NCBI RefSeq assembly: GCF_022369455.1
Contig: NZ_CP059599.1
Coordinates: forward strand, 710,409-774,408
DNA: 64,000 bases
Reading direction: 5' to 3'
Source: Campylobacter sp. RM5004
GTDB lineage: Bacteria > Campylobacterota > Campylobacteria > Campylobacterales > Campylobacteraceae
Made by a program: the position numbers and the translations under genes. The notes under the pieces were generated by a model, which searched no databases, was not told where the DNA came from, and saw nothing but the letters and a program-made list of their open reading frames with translations. This document shows, in pieces, positions 32,590-42,082 of this stretch (its first letter is position 1; every line of letters starts with the position of its first letter).

Positions 32590-34161
32590 ATGAAAAACGA
32601 AAATAGAAGAAAATTTTTGAAATTTTCTAGTTTAGTTTATGGCTCTATGGTAGCTCCAAATATGTTATTTTCTGAAGAAATTAGCATCGAAGATATTAAA
32701 TGGGATGAATACTACGATGCTGTTGTAATAGGTAGTGGTTTTGCAGGAAGTGCTGCGATGCTAAGTCTTTTAGACAATGGTATTAAAAATGTTGCTATCA
32801 TTGATAAAATGCCTTATTTGGGAGGTAATTCTGCTTATTCAGGTGGTTCTATGGCAGTAGCTGGTTCAAAACTTCAAGAAAGAGATGGGATAAAAGATGA
32901 TATAGAGCTACATATAAAAGATACTTTAAAAAGTGGTAAAAATCTAAATGACCTTGAATTAGTTAATATTATGATTAACGATGGAGTTAAGACTCTTAAT
33001 TGGCTAATAGATAATGGGGTTAATTTTAAATGGGTTAGTAGAAGTGGTGGCCATAGCGTTCCACGTTCTCATTCTGCTGGAGCTGGTAGTTATATCACAA
33101 GACCATTGCAAGAACAAATTGTTAATAGAGGTGGCAAAATCCTTACTAGGGTTATAATGGATGAAATAATTTATGATAAAAATCATAAAGTAATAGGAAT
33201 AAAGGTTAGAGAAAAATATCAATTTAATTTTGAGCGAGGATATGAAGAAAAAAATAATAAAAGTGGAATTGTTAAATATTATAGAACTTATGGAGGAATT
33301 ATATTAGCAACAGGAGGTTGGGGAGCTGATTTAAAGTTTAGACAAATATTTGATTCAAGCTTAAGAGATGATGTTTTAACCACAAATCACTTAGGAGCTA
33401 CCGGTTATACAGCACAAAAACTAATTAATGATGGTGTTAAATTTATTGATATGCAATATATTCAAAGTATGCATGTAACAAGTCAAGATGAAGGTGGCTT
33501 TGGATTTGCATATAGATGGATCACTAGAGCTTATGCTTATGGAATGATGGTAAATCCTAAAACAGGAAAAAGATTTGTAAATGAAATCACAGATAGAAAA
33601 CAAGGAAGTGATGCAATACTTGCAATGAATGAAAAAGGTTTAAATCCACCAGTTTTAATTATGGATATTAACGGAACAAAAACTGTTGATATAGAAGATT
33701 TAAATAGGGGGTTATTAGTTGGTGCAGTAAAGCAATTTGAAACAATGGATGAATTAATAGCACATTATAATATTAATAAAGAGCCTTTCTTAGAGCAGTT
33801 AAAAAGATACAATGAATATGTTGAATTAGCTTCAAAAGATAAAGATTATAAAGACCCAGAATTTAATCGTAATTTTTCAGACTACAAAGGAAAATATATA
33901 AAAATAGAAAAAGCTCCATTTTTTGCAGCAAGACCAGGTCCAAAGGTTCATCACTGCATGGGTGGTGTAAAGACCAATAAAGACTGCGAAGTTTATAACA
34001 ATGATTTAGAACTTATAAAAGGTCTATATGCTTGTGGTGAAATTACAGGTGGAAGACATGGTTACAATAGATTAGGTTCAAATGCTGTTTTAGATTGTTT
34101 AGTGTATGGAAAAAGAGCTGGTAATACTCTAGCTAAAAATTATAATTTAATAAGGGGATAA
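32590..34161 (+). CDS. fccA: Tat-exported flavoprotein reductase (FccA-like)
   Basis: 523 residues. Tat signal NRRKFLKFSS, FAD-binding VVIGSGFAGSAA (about 45-56), GGNSAYSGGSM, and active-site elements of the soluble fumarate reductase family: VHHCMGG (His) and NRLGSNA (Arg) near the C-terminus. It lacks the haem domain of Shewanella Fcc; separate cytochromes follow, as in Wolinella FccABC and methacrylate reductases. The substrate (fumarate, methacrylate, urocanate or other) cannot be fixed from sequence. Strong AGGAGG start; divergent from fldA. Confidence 0.8.
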   Translation: MKNENRRKFLKFSSLVYGSMVAPNMLFSEEISIEDIKWDEYYDAVVIGSGFAGSAAMLSLLDNGIKNVAIIDKMPYLGGNSAYSGGSMAVAGSKLQERDGIKDDIELHIKDTLKSGKNLNDLELVNIMINDGVKTLNWLIDNGVNFKWVSRSGGHSVPRSHSAGAGSYITRPLQEQIVNRGGKILTRVIMDEIIYDKNHKVIGIKVREKYQFNFERGYEEKNNKSGIVKYYRTYGGIILATGGWGADLKFRQIFDSSLRDDVLTTNHLGATGYTAQKLINDGVKFIDMQYIQSMHVTSQDEGGFGFAYRWITRAYAYGMMVNPKTGKRFVNEITDRKQGSDAILAMNEKGLNPPVLIMDINGTKTVDIEDLNRGLLVGAVKQFETMDELIAHYNINKEPFLEQLKRYNEYVELASKDKDYKDPEFNRNFSDYKGKYIKIEKAPFFAARPGPKVHHCMGGVKTNKDCEVYNNDLELIKGLYACGEITGGRHGYNRLGSNAVLDCLVYGKRAGNTLAKNYNLIRG

Positions 34162-34162
34162 T

Positions 34163-34564
34163 ATGAGATTTGTAGCTTTTATTTGTTTTTTTACCTGTAT
34201 ATTGTTTGCAAATGAAAATGTTTTAAGAGATTCTTTAGGTAATGTTAGTGTTGATTTTAGTGAAAAAGCTTATGAAGTAAAAGGCATACATAAAAAGCTT
34301 AATCTAAAATGCAATGATTGTCATTTAGAAGTTCAAGCTAAAGATTATTCATCAGCTATGTTAAATAGTTGTATTAAATGTCACGGAGATTATTCAAAAT
34401 TAGCAGAATATACAGCAGGTTACGGACATAACAACAATGTTCATCAAAGCCCGCATTATGAAAAGTTAGATTGTGATAATTGCCATAAAACACACAAACC
34501 ATCTGTAAATATGTGCACACGTTGTCATACACAAGAAATATTAAAAAATTTAAAAGTTAAATAA
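34163..34564 (+). CDS. fccB: Periplasmic tetrahaem cytochrome c (FccB-like)
   Basis: 133 residues: signal peptide (RFVAFICFFTCILFA) and four CxxCH motifs (CNDCH, CIKCH, CDNCH, CTRCH). It would pass electrons from the membrane-bound cytochrome to the flavoprotein. It starts two bases after fccA and ends 10 bases before the NapC-type gene. Confidence 0.8.
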   Translation: MRFVAFICFFTCILFANENVLRDSLGNVSVDFSEKAYEVKGIHKKLNLKCNDCHLEVQAKDYSSAMLNSCIKCHGDYSKLAEYTAGYGHNNNVHQSPHYEKLDCDNCHKTHKPSVNMCTRCHTQEILKNLKVK

Positions 34565-34574
34565 GGGGTGTTGT

Positions 34575-35162
34575 ATGAAAAATAAAATTGCTTTTATTGG
34601 TTTAATAGTAGTTATTACTTTAGTTTTAGTGTTTTTAGGTAATAAAGTTATTCATGTAACTGGAAAATATCCATTCTGTGGAAGCTGTCATTCTTGGGAT
34701 GGACCTATTGCTATTACAAATGTAAATGATGATATTCACGGAGCAAAAAATCCTAAAGGAGTAGTTGTTAATTGTGCTGATTGTCATTTGCCACATGATA
34801 ATTTAGCTAAATATTTATTTAATAAGGCTAAAAATGGAGTAGCAGAAGGTTTTACAACTCTTACAAAAGATCCAAGTAAAAAAGATTGGTTAGTAAACAG
34901 AGAACACGCTAGAAAAAACTACACCTTTGATAGCTCTTGCTTAAAATGCCATGAGAATGCTTTTAATAAAGAAGATGAAAATATTTTACCTATTCATAAA
35001 ACTTATTTAGGCTTTAAGGGTAGCACAGATGAAATGAAATGTACTGATTGTCATAAACATATAGGTCATAAAGATTTAGCAAAAACTTTATATGATTTAA
35101 AGGATACAACTCCACATAGTTGGGAAGAATGGGAGCTTAAAAGAGCTAATTCTTTTAAATAA
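34575..35162 (+). CDS. fccC: NapC/NirT-type quinol-oxidising cytochrome c (FccC-like)
   Basis: 195 residues: an N-terminal membrane anchor (IAFIGLIVVITLVLVFLG) and four CxxCH motifs (CGSCH, CADCH, CLKCH, CTDCH), the build of NapC/NrfH-type proteins that oxidise menaquinol and reduce periplasmic enzymes. Third gene of the operon; an inverted-pair repeat at 35169 follows as likely terminator. Confidence 0.85.
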   Translation: MKNKIAFIGLIVVITLVLVFLGNKVIHVTGKYPFCGSCHSWDGPIAITNVNDDIHGAKNPKGVVVNCADCHLPHDNLAKYLFNKAKNGVAEGFTTLTKDPSKKDWLVNREHARKNYTFDSSCLKCHENAFNKEDENILPIHKTYLGFKGSTDEMKCTDCHKHIGHKDLAKTLYDLKDTTPHSWEEWELKRANSFK

Positions 35163-35168
35163 TTTAAA

Positions 35169-35202
35169 AGTAGAATTTGAAATTCCTATTTCAAATTCTA
35201 CT
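35169..35202. repeat. Dispersed repeat, inverted pair (locus 2)
   Basis: 14-bp perfect stem AGTAGAATTTGAAA (35169-35182) / TTTCAAATTCTACT (35189-35202), 7 bases after the fccC stop. The right side contains the full AATTCCTATTTCAAATTCT core (35181-35199). Likely terminator of the fcc operon. Confidence 0.8.
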
Positions 35203-35268
35203 CGCTACAACAAGTAATTTATTTTTTTTTGTTAATATCTAAAATCACATCAAAAAAATGGATAATCA

Positions 35269-37056
35269 ATGCGTAATATAAGAAACTTTTCAATAATAGC
35301 TCATATTGACCATGGTAAAAGCACTTTAGCAGATTGCTTGATTACAACTTGTAATGCGATAGAACAACGCAAAATGAGTAAACAAGTAATGGATACTATG
35401 GATATAGAAAAAGAGCGTGGAATAACAATAAAAGCTCAATCAGTGAGATTAAATTATGTTTATAACAATGAAAATTATATTTTAAATCTAATTGACACTC
35501 CAGGTCACGTGGATTTTTCTTATGAGGTTAGCCGTAGTCTTGCTAGTTGCGAAGGTGCTTTGCTTGTAGTTGATGCTTCTCAAGGTGTTCAAGCTCAAAC
35601 AATTGCTAATGTTTATATGGCGCTTGAGCATGATTTAGAAATAATTCCTGTAATTAATAAAATTGACCTTCCTGCTGCAAATCCACAAAGGGTAAAGGAT
35701 GAAATTGAGCATATCATAGGAATTGATTGCTCTAATGCAATAGAAGTTAGTGCAAAATCAGGAATAGGAATTAATGAATTATTACAAGCAATTTGCGAAA
35801 GAATTCCAGCACCAGTTAGTAAGGCTAATAAATTAAAAGCTTTAATTTATGATAGTTGGTTTGATAGTTATTTGGGAGCTTTAGCTTTAGTTAGAGTAAG
35901 AGATGGAGAGATTAAGAAAAACGATGAAATATATTTAATGCACGAAGGAGTAAAACATAGTGTATTAGATTTACGCTATCCACATCCACTAAATCCTATG
36001 CAAACAGATAGTATTAAAGCAGGTGAAGTAGGAATTGTTGTTTTAGGTCTTAAAGATATTGCAGCAATTAGCGTAGGAGATACGATAACTTTAGCAAAGG
36101 ATAAGGCAGACGAGCCAATTGCTGGTTTTGCTAAGGCAAAGGCTTTTGTTTTTGCAGGAATTTATCCTATTGATACTGATAAATTTGAAGATTTAAGAGA
36201 TGCTTTAGATAAGTTAAAATTAAATGATAGTTCAATTTCTTATGAGCCTGAGACTTCTTTAGCTTTAGGGTTTGGCTTTAGGGTAGGGTTTTTAGGGCTT
36301 TTACATATGGAAGTTATAAAAGAGCGTTTAGAGCGTGAGTTTAATTTGGACTTAATAGCAACTGCTCCAAGTGTTACTTATGAAGTAAATTTAACAGATG
36401 GGACTATATTAAATATTCAAAATCCAAGCGATTTACCGCCGGTAAATAAGATTGATCACATTAAAGAGCCTTATGTAAAAGCAACAATAATAACTCCTAG
36501 TGAATTCTTAGGTAATTTAATAACACTTTTAAATAATCGTCGCGGAATTCAAACAAAAATGGATTATATAACAGAAAGCAGAGTTTTACTTGAATACGAC
36601 ATACCTATGAATGAAATTATTATGGATTTTTACGATAGGCTAAAATCTTTAACTAAAGGTTATGCGAGTTTTGATTATGAATTTTGCGATTATAGAGTAG
36701 GGGATTTAGTAAAGCTTGATATAAGAGTAGCAGGTGAAGCCGTTGATGCTCTAAGTATTATAGTGCCAAATCAAAAGGCTTTAAGCAAAGGAAGAGATTT
36801 GGTAGCTGCTATGAAAGAAATAGTTCCAAGACAATTATTTGAAGTTGCAATTCAAGCAAGTATCGGAAATAAAATCATAGCTCGTGAGAATGTAAAATCA
36901 ATGGGTAAAAACGTTACTGCTAAGTGTTACGGCGGTGATATTACTAGAAAAAGAAAGCTTCTTGAAAAGCAAAAAGAAGGTAAAAAGCGTATGAAAGCTA
37001 TCGGTAAAGTTAGCTTACCACAAGAAGCATTCTTAAGTATTTTAAAGATTGATTAA
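35269..37056 (+). CDS. lepA: Elongation factor 4
   Basis: 595 residues, full length. GTPase motifs [18 protein letters not shown] and NKIDLP, then the LepA-specific C-terminal domain ([20 protein letters not shown]). It back-translocates stalled ribosomes. I chose the ATG giving [16 protein letters not shown]; no good Shine-Dalgarno precedes it. The last base overlaps the next gene's ATG. Confidence 0.97.
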   Translation: MRNIRNFSIIAHIDHGKSTLADCLITTCNAIEQRKMSKQVMDTMDIEKERGITIKAQSVRLNYVYNNENYILNLIDTPGHVDFSYEVSRSLASCEGALLVVDASQGVQAQTIANVYMALEHDLEIIPVINKIDLPAANPQRVKDEIEHIIGIDCSNAIEVSAKSGIGINELLQAICERIPAPVSKANKLKALIYDSWFDSYLGALALVRVRDGEIKKNDEIYLMHEGVKHSVLDLRYPHPLNPMQTDSIKAGEVGIVVLGLKDIAAISVGDTITLAKDKADEPIAGFAKAKAFVFAGIYPIDTDKFEDLRDALDKLKLNDSSISYEPETSLALGFGFRVGFLGLLHMEVIKERLEREFNLDLIATAPSVTYEVNLTDGTILNIQNPSDLPPVNKIDHIKEPYVKATIITPSEFLGNLITLLNNRRGIQTKMDYITESRVLLEYDIPMNEIIMDFYDRLKSLTKGYASFDYEFCDYRVGDLVKLDIRVAGEAVDALSIIVPNQKALSKGRDLVAAMKEIVPRQLFEVAIQASIGNKIIARENVKSMGKNVTAKCYGGDITRKRKLLEKQKEGKKRMKAIGKVSLPQEAFLSILKID

Positions 37057-37895
37057 TGAATTGTATTAAATATAACTATGTAAAACACGATAGTCTATTT
37101 AAGAATTATTTTAGATATTTAAAATTTAGTTTTAGAAAGATGTTTTATAAGAAAAATTATAATATTTTGAATGATATTTGTTTTCATACTTCAGATAAAG
37201 CATCTTGTTTCTTTAAAAATAATAATTCATTAGTAGTTGATTTATTACACAAAAAATATGGTTGTCAATGTTTTAGCTTTAAGCAGGGTTATGAATGCTT
37301 TAAAAGAGATTTAGAACTAATAAGTTTTTATTATGGTGATATTTTTTCTAGCCAAAAACAATTATTGTTGAAACTTGATAATGAATATTCTATATATTTA
37401 AAAAACACGCCTAGAATGATTAATGAAGGTATGTTTTTATTAAGTCTTCATTTTAATAATAAAGCTATATATGATTTAAATTTTATTATTTTGGATGATG
37501 GTATTTTAATAACATGTTTGCAAGGTTGTGGTGATATAAAGGAAGATTTAAAAAATTTTACTAAAAAATTTTATGGTTTAAGACCTATTACTTTTATGAT
37601 TTTTTACACTTTTTTATTTGCAAAGCAAATTGGTTTAAAATTTGTATATGGTGTTAATGATAAATATGCAATATCAAATTTTAAAAGAGGTAAAAAAAGA
37701 AAAGGAAAAATTATCAATATTCATAATTTAGATAGTGTTTACGAAGAAAATTGTAGTGTTTTAGAACAATATCTAGGTTATAAAAAATTAGAATTCAAAC
37801 TTACCCCAATAGAAGAAATAGCGTCTAAAAAACGCTCAATGTATAAAAAAAGATATGAGTTTTTAAAATCCTTAATTCCTGTTTCAAATTCTTGA
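37056..37895 (+). CDS. VirK/YbjX-like (DUF535) protein
   Basis: 279 residues. FIILDDGILITCLQGCGD and the GLRPITFMIFYTFLFAKQIG segment with the later GVNDKYAI are hallmarks of DUF535, the family of Salmonella VirK and E. coli YbjX, linked to resistance to antimicrobial peptides and outer-membrane changes. Starts on the last base of lepA. The final codons (LIPVSNS) are encoded by a copy of the dispersed repeat. Confidence 0.75.
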   Translation: MNCIKYNYVKHDSLFKNYFRYLKFSFRKMFYKKNYNILNDICFHTSDKASCFFKNNNSLVVDLLHKKYGCQCFSFKQGYECFKRDLELISFYYGDIFSSQKQLLLKLDNEYSIYLKNTPRMINEGMFLLSLHFNNKAIYDLNFIILDDGILITCLQGCGDIKEDLKNFTKKFYGLRPITFMIFYTFLFAKQIGLKFVYGVNDKYAISNFKRGKKRKGKIINIHNLDSVYEENCSVLEQYLGYKKLEFKLTPIEEIASKKRSMYKKRYEFLKSLIPVSNS

Positions 37896-37906
37896 TTTGA
37901 AACAGG
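37874..37906. repeat. Dispersed repeat, inverted pair (locus 3)
   Basis: Core variant AATTCCTGTTTCAAATTCT (37874-37892) with inverted partner; stem 37878-37889 / 37895-37906, 5-base loop. It overlaps the stop of the DUF535 gene and touches the stop of the convergent gene at 37907, so it would terminate both. Confidence 0.8.
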
Positions 37907-38590
37907 TTATTCAATATTTTCTTTAAAGCTTGTTAATTCACTCATATTTATTTTAGAAAACTCAGTTGGAAGTCTTGGCTCGTAAGGAATTCTTTGTAAA
38001 GCAATATCGGCAACTGATTGCTTTTTAATAGGTGCATTTATGCCATAAAAAGCTCTTTCAATTTGCACTAAATATGAAATTATATTAGATATGTTTATAT
38101 AAAGTTTTGATCCTTTATGCTGTGCTAATTTCTCGCAAAATTCATCTACAACTTCATTTATAACTCTTGAAAATAATTCATTACATAATTCATCATTGCT
38201 TTTGCATAAAACACTACCTAAGAAAAATAAAAAATTCATACTATCTTCATTATCACTCATGTTTTCATTTTTTACTAAGTTAGCTCTTTTTAAAATACCT
38301 GTTGTAATTATTCTCATTTTGCCATTATCACGGCCTTCATCATAAAAACTCGCATCAGTTGGCACATTTACATAAGAAAAATCATAAAAAACAGCATTTT
38401 GCTCATCTTTATAAGTAGCATAATCGCTATCTAAAATAGCTTTAAAATCATCTTGTAAATCATCTAAATTATCATAAAAAAACTTAGCTTGTTCTCTTAA
38501 AATATTAAAATCACTTTCATTCATAAAGCTTAATGCTCTAGCACAAAATTCATAAAAATAAGACCTAGTTATATTTAATTCTGCGTTCAT
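37907..38590 (-). CDS. TorD-like molybdoenzyme chaperone
   Basis: 227 residues, all helical, with a start RSYFYEFCARALSF and a central AQHKGSKLYINISNIISYLVQIERA that fit the TorD/DmsD family of chaperones, which guard Tat signal peptides and cofactor loading of molybdo- and tungstoenzymes such as formate dehydrogenase. It follows the ferredoxin gene by one base. Its pairing with ferredoxin and selA suggests service to the selenocysteine formate dehydrogenase of these bacteria (inference). Confidence 0.65.
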   Translation of the reverse strand: MNAELNITRSYFYEFCARALSFMNESDFNILREQAKFFYDNLDDLQDDFKAILDSDYATYKDEQNAVFYDFSYVNVPTDASFYDEGRDNGKMRIITTGILKRANLVKNENMSDNEDSMNFLFFLGSVLCKSNDELCNELFSRVINEVVDEFCEKLAQHKGSKLYINISNIISYLVQIERAFYGINAPIKKQSVADIALQRIPYEPRLPTEFSKINMSELTSFKENIE

Positions 38591-38591
38591 A

Positions 38592-40202
38592 TTACACCTT
38601 TAAAAAATTATTTAATTTTTCTTTTAATGGAGCGAAGAAATTATCGCTATCTTCAAAAACTTGAGCTTGTTTTAACATCATTATTTTAGCCTTACAATCA
38701 GCACAGCAATATAATGAATATTTTTTCGTTATATCAGCACTAAAAGTAGCTCCTAAAATACCTACGATTTTATCAATTGATTTTTTAGTTGCGAATTCTT
38801 TTCCACATTCAATACAGGCAAACAATTCATCACGAGCTAAAGTTTGATGAGTAAAACTAGCTGGATTTAGCTCTAAAATATCATTTTGCATAAAGATAGT
38901 ATCTTTTTCAGCGCATGAGCTTACACAATACCCACAGCTTGTGCATAGTGAAGCATTAAAAATAATAGAATTAGTCTTGCTATCAGCTAAAATTGCGTTA
39001 GTATTACATGCACCTGCACACGAAGCACATAAGGTGCATTTGCTCTCATCTATGCTAATTTTTGCATAATTTTTTGCATTTACTTCACCTTTATTTGCAC
39101 CTTGCAACATTGAAGAGATTTTAAGTCCAAAAAGCTCTCTTTTATTTAATCTAAAATTACTTTCGCTTGAGTGAAATTCGCTTACTAATTCACTAGAAAC
39201 TTCATCAAGGCTAATATTTGTATAAATAGCTATTTTGCCGGTAATTGCAAAGATAATATCATTTACAAGCTTGATTTTTTCTGCTAGAAATTCGCTAATT
39301 TTTCCAATAATTACAATGCTTTTACAGGTTGTATTTATTAAATGCATTAATATTAATTCATCAAGCAAATTTAAAGGAATATTAAAAGGTAAAAAGTGTT
39401 TTAAATCAATATTATTTTGATAATCATCAGTGATTATTATTTGTTCGTTTTTATAGATTTTGCTAATTTCTTTTATGCAGTCTTTATTAAACTCACAAAA
39501 CTCAAGCGCATTTGTTGGACATACGCTAACACATTTAGCACAATTTATACAATCTATTTCACTTAAGATTATTTTATTATCATCACTTGCAAGTGCAACA
39601 CTAGGACACGCATCTACGCACCAGCCACAATGCTCGCTCCTACGCCCATCAAGTTGGCATAAGCTTGAGTTAAACTCAATTTTTCTAACAAAGCTTATAT
39701 TTCCTGTTAATGAGTTTAATTTTTCAAATAAAAATTCATCATTTTTAATTACTGCGTGATTTTCTAAATCATCGTTTGAAATAGCCAAATCACAATCTAT
39801 TTCACCAGCTTTAGTAACTATTACAAGTGAGCCAATGCCGCCATATACGAATTCAAATTCCTTAACGCAAATTGCCTTAAATCCATTATCAGTAAGCTTA
39901 TTTTTAAGCTCTTCATCATCAAATAAAATGCAAATTCTTTTATCTATCTTTGCGTATAAATTAATCTCATTTGAATAATCATAATTAATAGCTCTTGCTT
40001 CATATAATTTATTTAATTTTTCTAAATTAAAATCTTTTGTATTATTTATATAAAAATCAATCTCTGGTGCATATATTAAAGCATTTATTGCCTTATCGTT
40101 TGCTACTAGAAATTTCTCACTTGTTGGAGTTTCTATAAGCTTTATTTGTGAGCCTAAATCATTTATAAAATCAGCTTTTTTTAAATATGCAAACTCTTTC
40201 AT
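38592..40202 (-). CDS. Multi-cluster 4Fe-4S ferredoxin-like protein
   Basis: 536 residues. Four 4Fe-4S motifs are visible: HCGWCVDACPS, CINCAKCVSVCPT, CTLCASCAGACNT and CTSCGYCVSSCAE. A C-terminal four-Cys group (CIECGK...CCADCK) may bind zinc. The N-terminal 180 residues and the middle (about 250-370) are unassigned. Orthologous in place and orientation to the ferredoxin gene beside selA in Campylobacter jejuni. Probably an electron carrier for formate dehydrogenase maturation or respiration. Confidence 0.8.
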   Translation of the reverse strand: MKEFAYLKKADFINDLGSQIKLIETPTSEKFLVANDKAINALIYAPEIDFYINNTKDFNLEKLNKLYEARAINYDYSNEINLYAKIDKRICILFDDEELKNKLTDNGFKAICVKEFEFVYGGIGSLVIVTKAGEIDCDLAISNDDLENHAVIKNDEFLFEKLNSLTGNISFVRKIEFNSSLCQLDGRRSEHCGWCVDACPSVALASDDNKIILSEIDCINCAKCVSVCPTNALEFCEFNKDCIKEISKIYKNEQIIITDDYQNNIDLKHFLPFNIPLNLLDELILMHLINTTCKSIVIIGKISEFLAEKIKLVNDIIFAITGKIAIYTNISLDEVSSELVSEFHSSESNFRLNKRELFGLKISSMLQGANKGEVNAKNYAKISIDESKCTLCASCAGACNTNAILADSKTNSIIFNASLCTSCGYCVSSCAEKDTIFMQNDILELNPASFTHQTLARDELFACIECGKEFATKKSIDKIVGILGATFSADITKKYSLYCCADCKAKIMMLKQAQVFEDSDNFFAPLKEKLNNFLKV

Positions 40203-40249
40203 CTTTACCTTTCCTTGCTAGTATTTTAAAAAATATTTAAGGAATATCT

Positions 40250-41539
40250 ATGTTACCCCAAATATCTAAATTAATTAATGCCTTTAATGATAAACCAAGT
40301 TATCTAGTAAGTGCTTTAGCAAAAGAGCTAATAGCAGAACTAAGAATTGCTAATAAAGAACAAACTTATGAAATGATACTCAACGAACTTGACAAAAGAA
40401 TTAATCAAGCCTTATTAAAAGCTCCAAAAGTTTTAATAAATGCAACAGGAGTAGTGCTACATACTAACTTAGGTCGTGCTTTAATTAGTGAAGAAGATTT
40501 TATGTGGCTTAAGGATTTTCATACTAATAATATTAATTTGGAATTTGATTTAGGAACTAATTCTCGTGGAAAAAGAGATGAATATTTAATAAATCTTTTA
40601 AAAATCTTATTTAACTGCGAAGATGCTTTAGTGGTTAATAATAACGCTGCTGCTGTATTTTTAGTATTAAATACCTTAGGTAAAAACGAAGGAGTAATTA
40701 CAAGTAGAGCCGAATTAGTAGAAATCGGCGGTGGGTTTAGAGTAAGTGAAGTAATGCGTGAAAGCGGTGCAAGGCTTATTGAAGTTGGTACAACAAATAA
40801 AACTAATTTAAGAGATTATGAAAACGAATTAGAAAACGCTGCAATGATACTTAAAACTCATAAGTCAAACTTTTATATAGGTGGTTTTAGCGAAGAAGTT
40901 GATGTAATTACTTTAAATGAACTAGCTAGAAAAAATGAAAAAATATTTTATTATGACTTAGGAAGTGGTTATACAGATTGTATAAATGATAGCCTAAAAG
41001 ATGAGCCAAGTTTAAAAAGCCTAATAGCAAATGGTATTAGTTTAATCTCTTTTAGTGGGGATAAATTATTTGCAAGCACTCAAGCAGGAATAATTTTAGG
41101 TAAAAAAACGCTAATTGAAAGACTTCGCAAAAATCAGCTCCTAAGAATGTTTAGATTAAATAAAACTAGCCTTTTAATGCTAACTCGTGCAGTGCAAAAC
41201 TATTTAGAAAAAGATTATAAAAGACTACCTAGCTTAGCATTAATAAATGATAAAAAGCAAGATGTTTTAGCTAAGGCAAAAACCTTACAAGAGCTAATTA
41301 ATTTAGGCGAAATAATAGAGAGCAAAAGCCTTGTAGGGGGTGGCTCAATGCCTGATAAATTATTAAATGGCTATGCTTTAAAAATCAAAGCTAATAAATG
41401 CAAAATAAAAGAGCTTTTAGATAAAGGCGTAGTGGCTAATTATGATAAAGATAGCGTGATAATTGATTTAAGAAGCGTTTTACCTAGTCAATTAGAATGC
41501 TTAGCAAAAATAATTAAAGAAGTTTTTAAGGAGAAATAA
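40250..41539 (+). CDS. selA: L-seryl-tRNA(Sec) selenium transferase
   Basis: 429 residues, full length. Fold-type I PLP enzyme: INATGVVLHTNLGRA and the PLP lysine in ISFSGDKLFASTQAG at about residue 270. It turns Ser-tRNA(Sec) into Sec-tRNA(Sec) for formate dehydrogenase and other selenoproteins. In C. jejuni selB follows selA; here the next gene is bcp, starting on the last base. selB must lie elsewhere if selenocysteine is used. Confidence 0.95.
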   Translation: MLPQISKLINAFNDKPSYLVSALAKELIAELRIANKEQTYEMILNELDKRINQALLKAPKVLINATGVVLHTNLGRALISEEDFMWLKDFHTNNINLEFDLGTNSRGKRDEYLINLLKILFNCEDALVVNNNAAAVFLVLNTLGKNEGVITSRAELVEIGGGFRVSEVMRESGARLIEVGTTNKTNLRDYENELENAAMILKTHKSNFYIGGFSEEVDVITLNELARKNEKIFYYDLGSGYTDCINDSLKDEPSLKSLIANGISLISFSGDKLFASTQAGIILGKKTLIERLRKNQLLRMFRLNKTSLLMLTRAVQNYLEKDYKRLPSLALINDKKQDVLAKAKTLQELINLGEIIESKSLVGGGSMPDKLLNGYALKIKANKCKIKELLDKGVVANYDKDSVIIDLRSVLPSQLECLAKIIKEVFKEK

Positions 41540-41976
41540 TGGACTTTTCATTACTAAATCAAGATGAAGTTGCGATTAATTTAAGTGATTTTCGTGGTAA
41601 AAAGGTGATAGTATTTTTCTATCCAAAGGCATTTACTCCAGGTTGTACTAAGCAAAATTGTGAGTTAAGTGAAAATTATGATAAATTGCTTGATAATGGT
41701 TATGTGTTAATTGGAATTAGCCCTGATAAGTGTGAAAAATTAGCGAAATTTAAGAATGATTATAATCTAAATCAGATTTTATTAAGCGATGAGAATAAAG
41801 AAGTAGCTAAGCTTTTTGGTGCTTGGGGAATTAAGAAAAATTATGGAAAAGAATATGAAGGGCTTATTCGCTCTTGTTTTGTGCTTGATGAAAACGGCGA
41901 AATCATAAAAGAATACCGCAATCATAAAGCAACAGGCTTTGCTACAAGACTTATGAAAGATTTGTTAGAAAAATAA
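41539..41976 (+). CDS. bcp: Thiol peroxidase, Bcp/PrxQ type
   Basis: 145 residues. FYPKAFTPGCTKQNC holds the peroxidatic Cys and, five residues later, the resolving Cys of alpha-type Bcp enzymes, which reduce hydroperoxides with thioredoxin. Overlaps selA by one base. A hairpin terminator (41978-42002) follows directly. Confidence 0.9.
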   Translation: MDFSLLNQDEVAINLSDFRGKKVIVFFYPKAFTPGCTKQNCELSENYDKLLDNGYVLIGISPDKCEKLAKFKNDYNLNQILLSDENKEVAKLFGAWGIKKNYGKEYEGLIRSCFVLDENGEIIKEYRNHKATGFATRLMKDLLEK

Positions 41977-41979
41977 TTA

Positions 41980-42032
41980 GATTTTAGCCATTAAGGCTAA
42001 AATTATAAAATCAAATTCCTATTTCAAATTCC
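41980..42032. terminator. Terminator of selA-bcp plus single dispersed repeat (locus 4)
   Basis: ATTTTAGCC / GGCTAAAAT (about 41982-42004) is a 9-bp hairpin after bcp. It is followed by one copy of AATTCCTATTTCAAATTCC at 42014-42032, unpaired. Confidence 0.7.
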
Positions 42033-42082
42033 TTTTGTTTTTATAAAAACTGCTAAGATAATTAAAAAATTAAAGGACTTTT

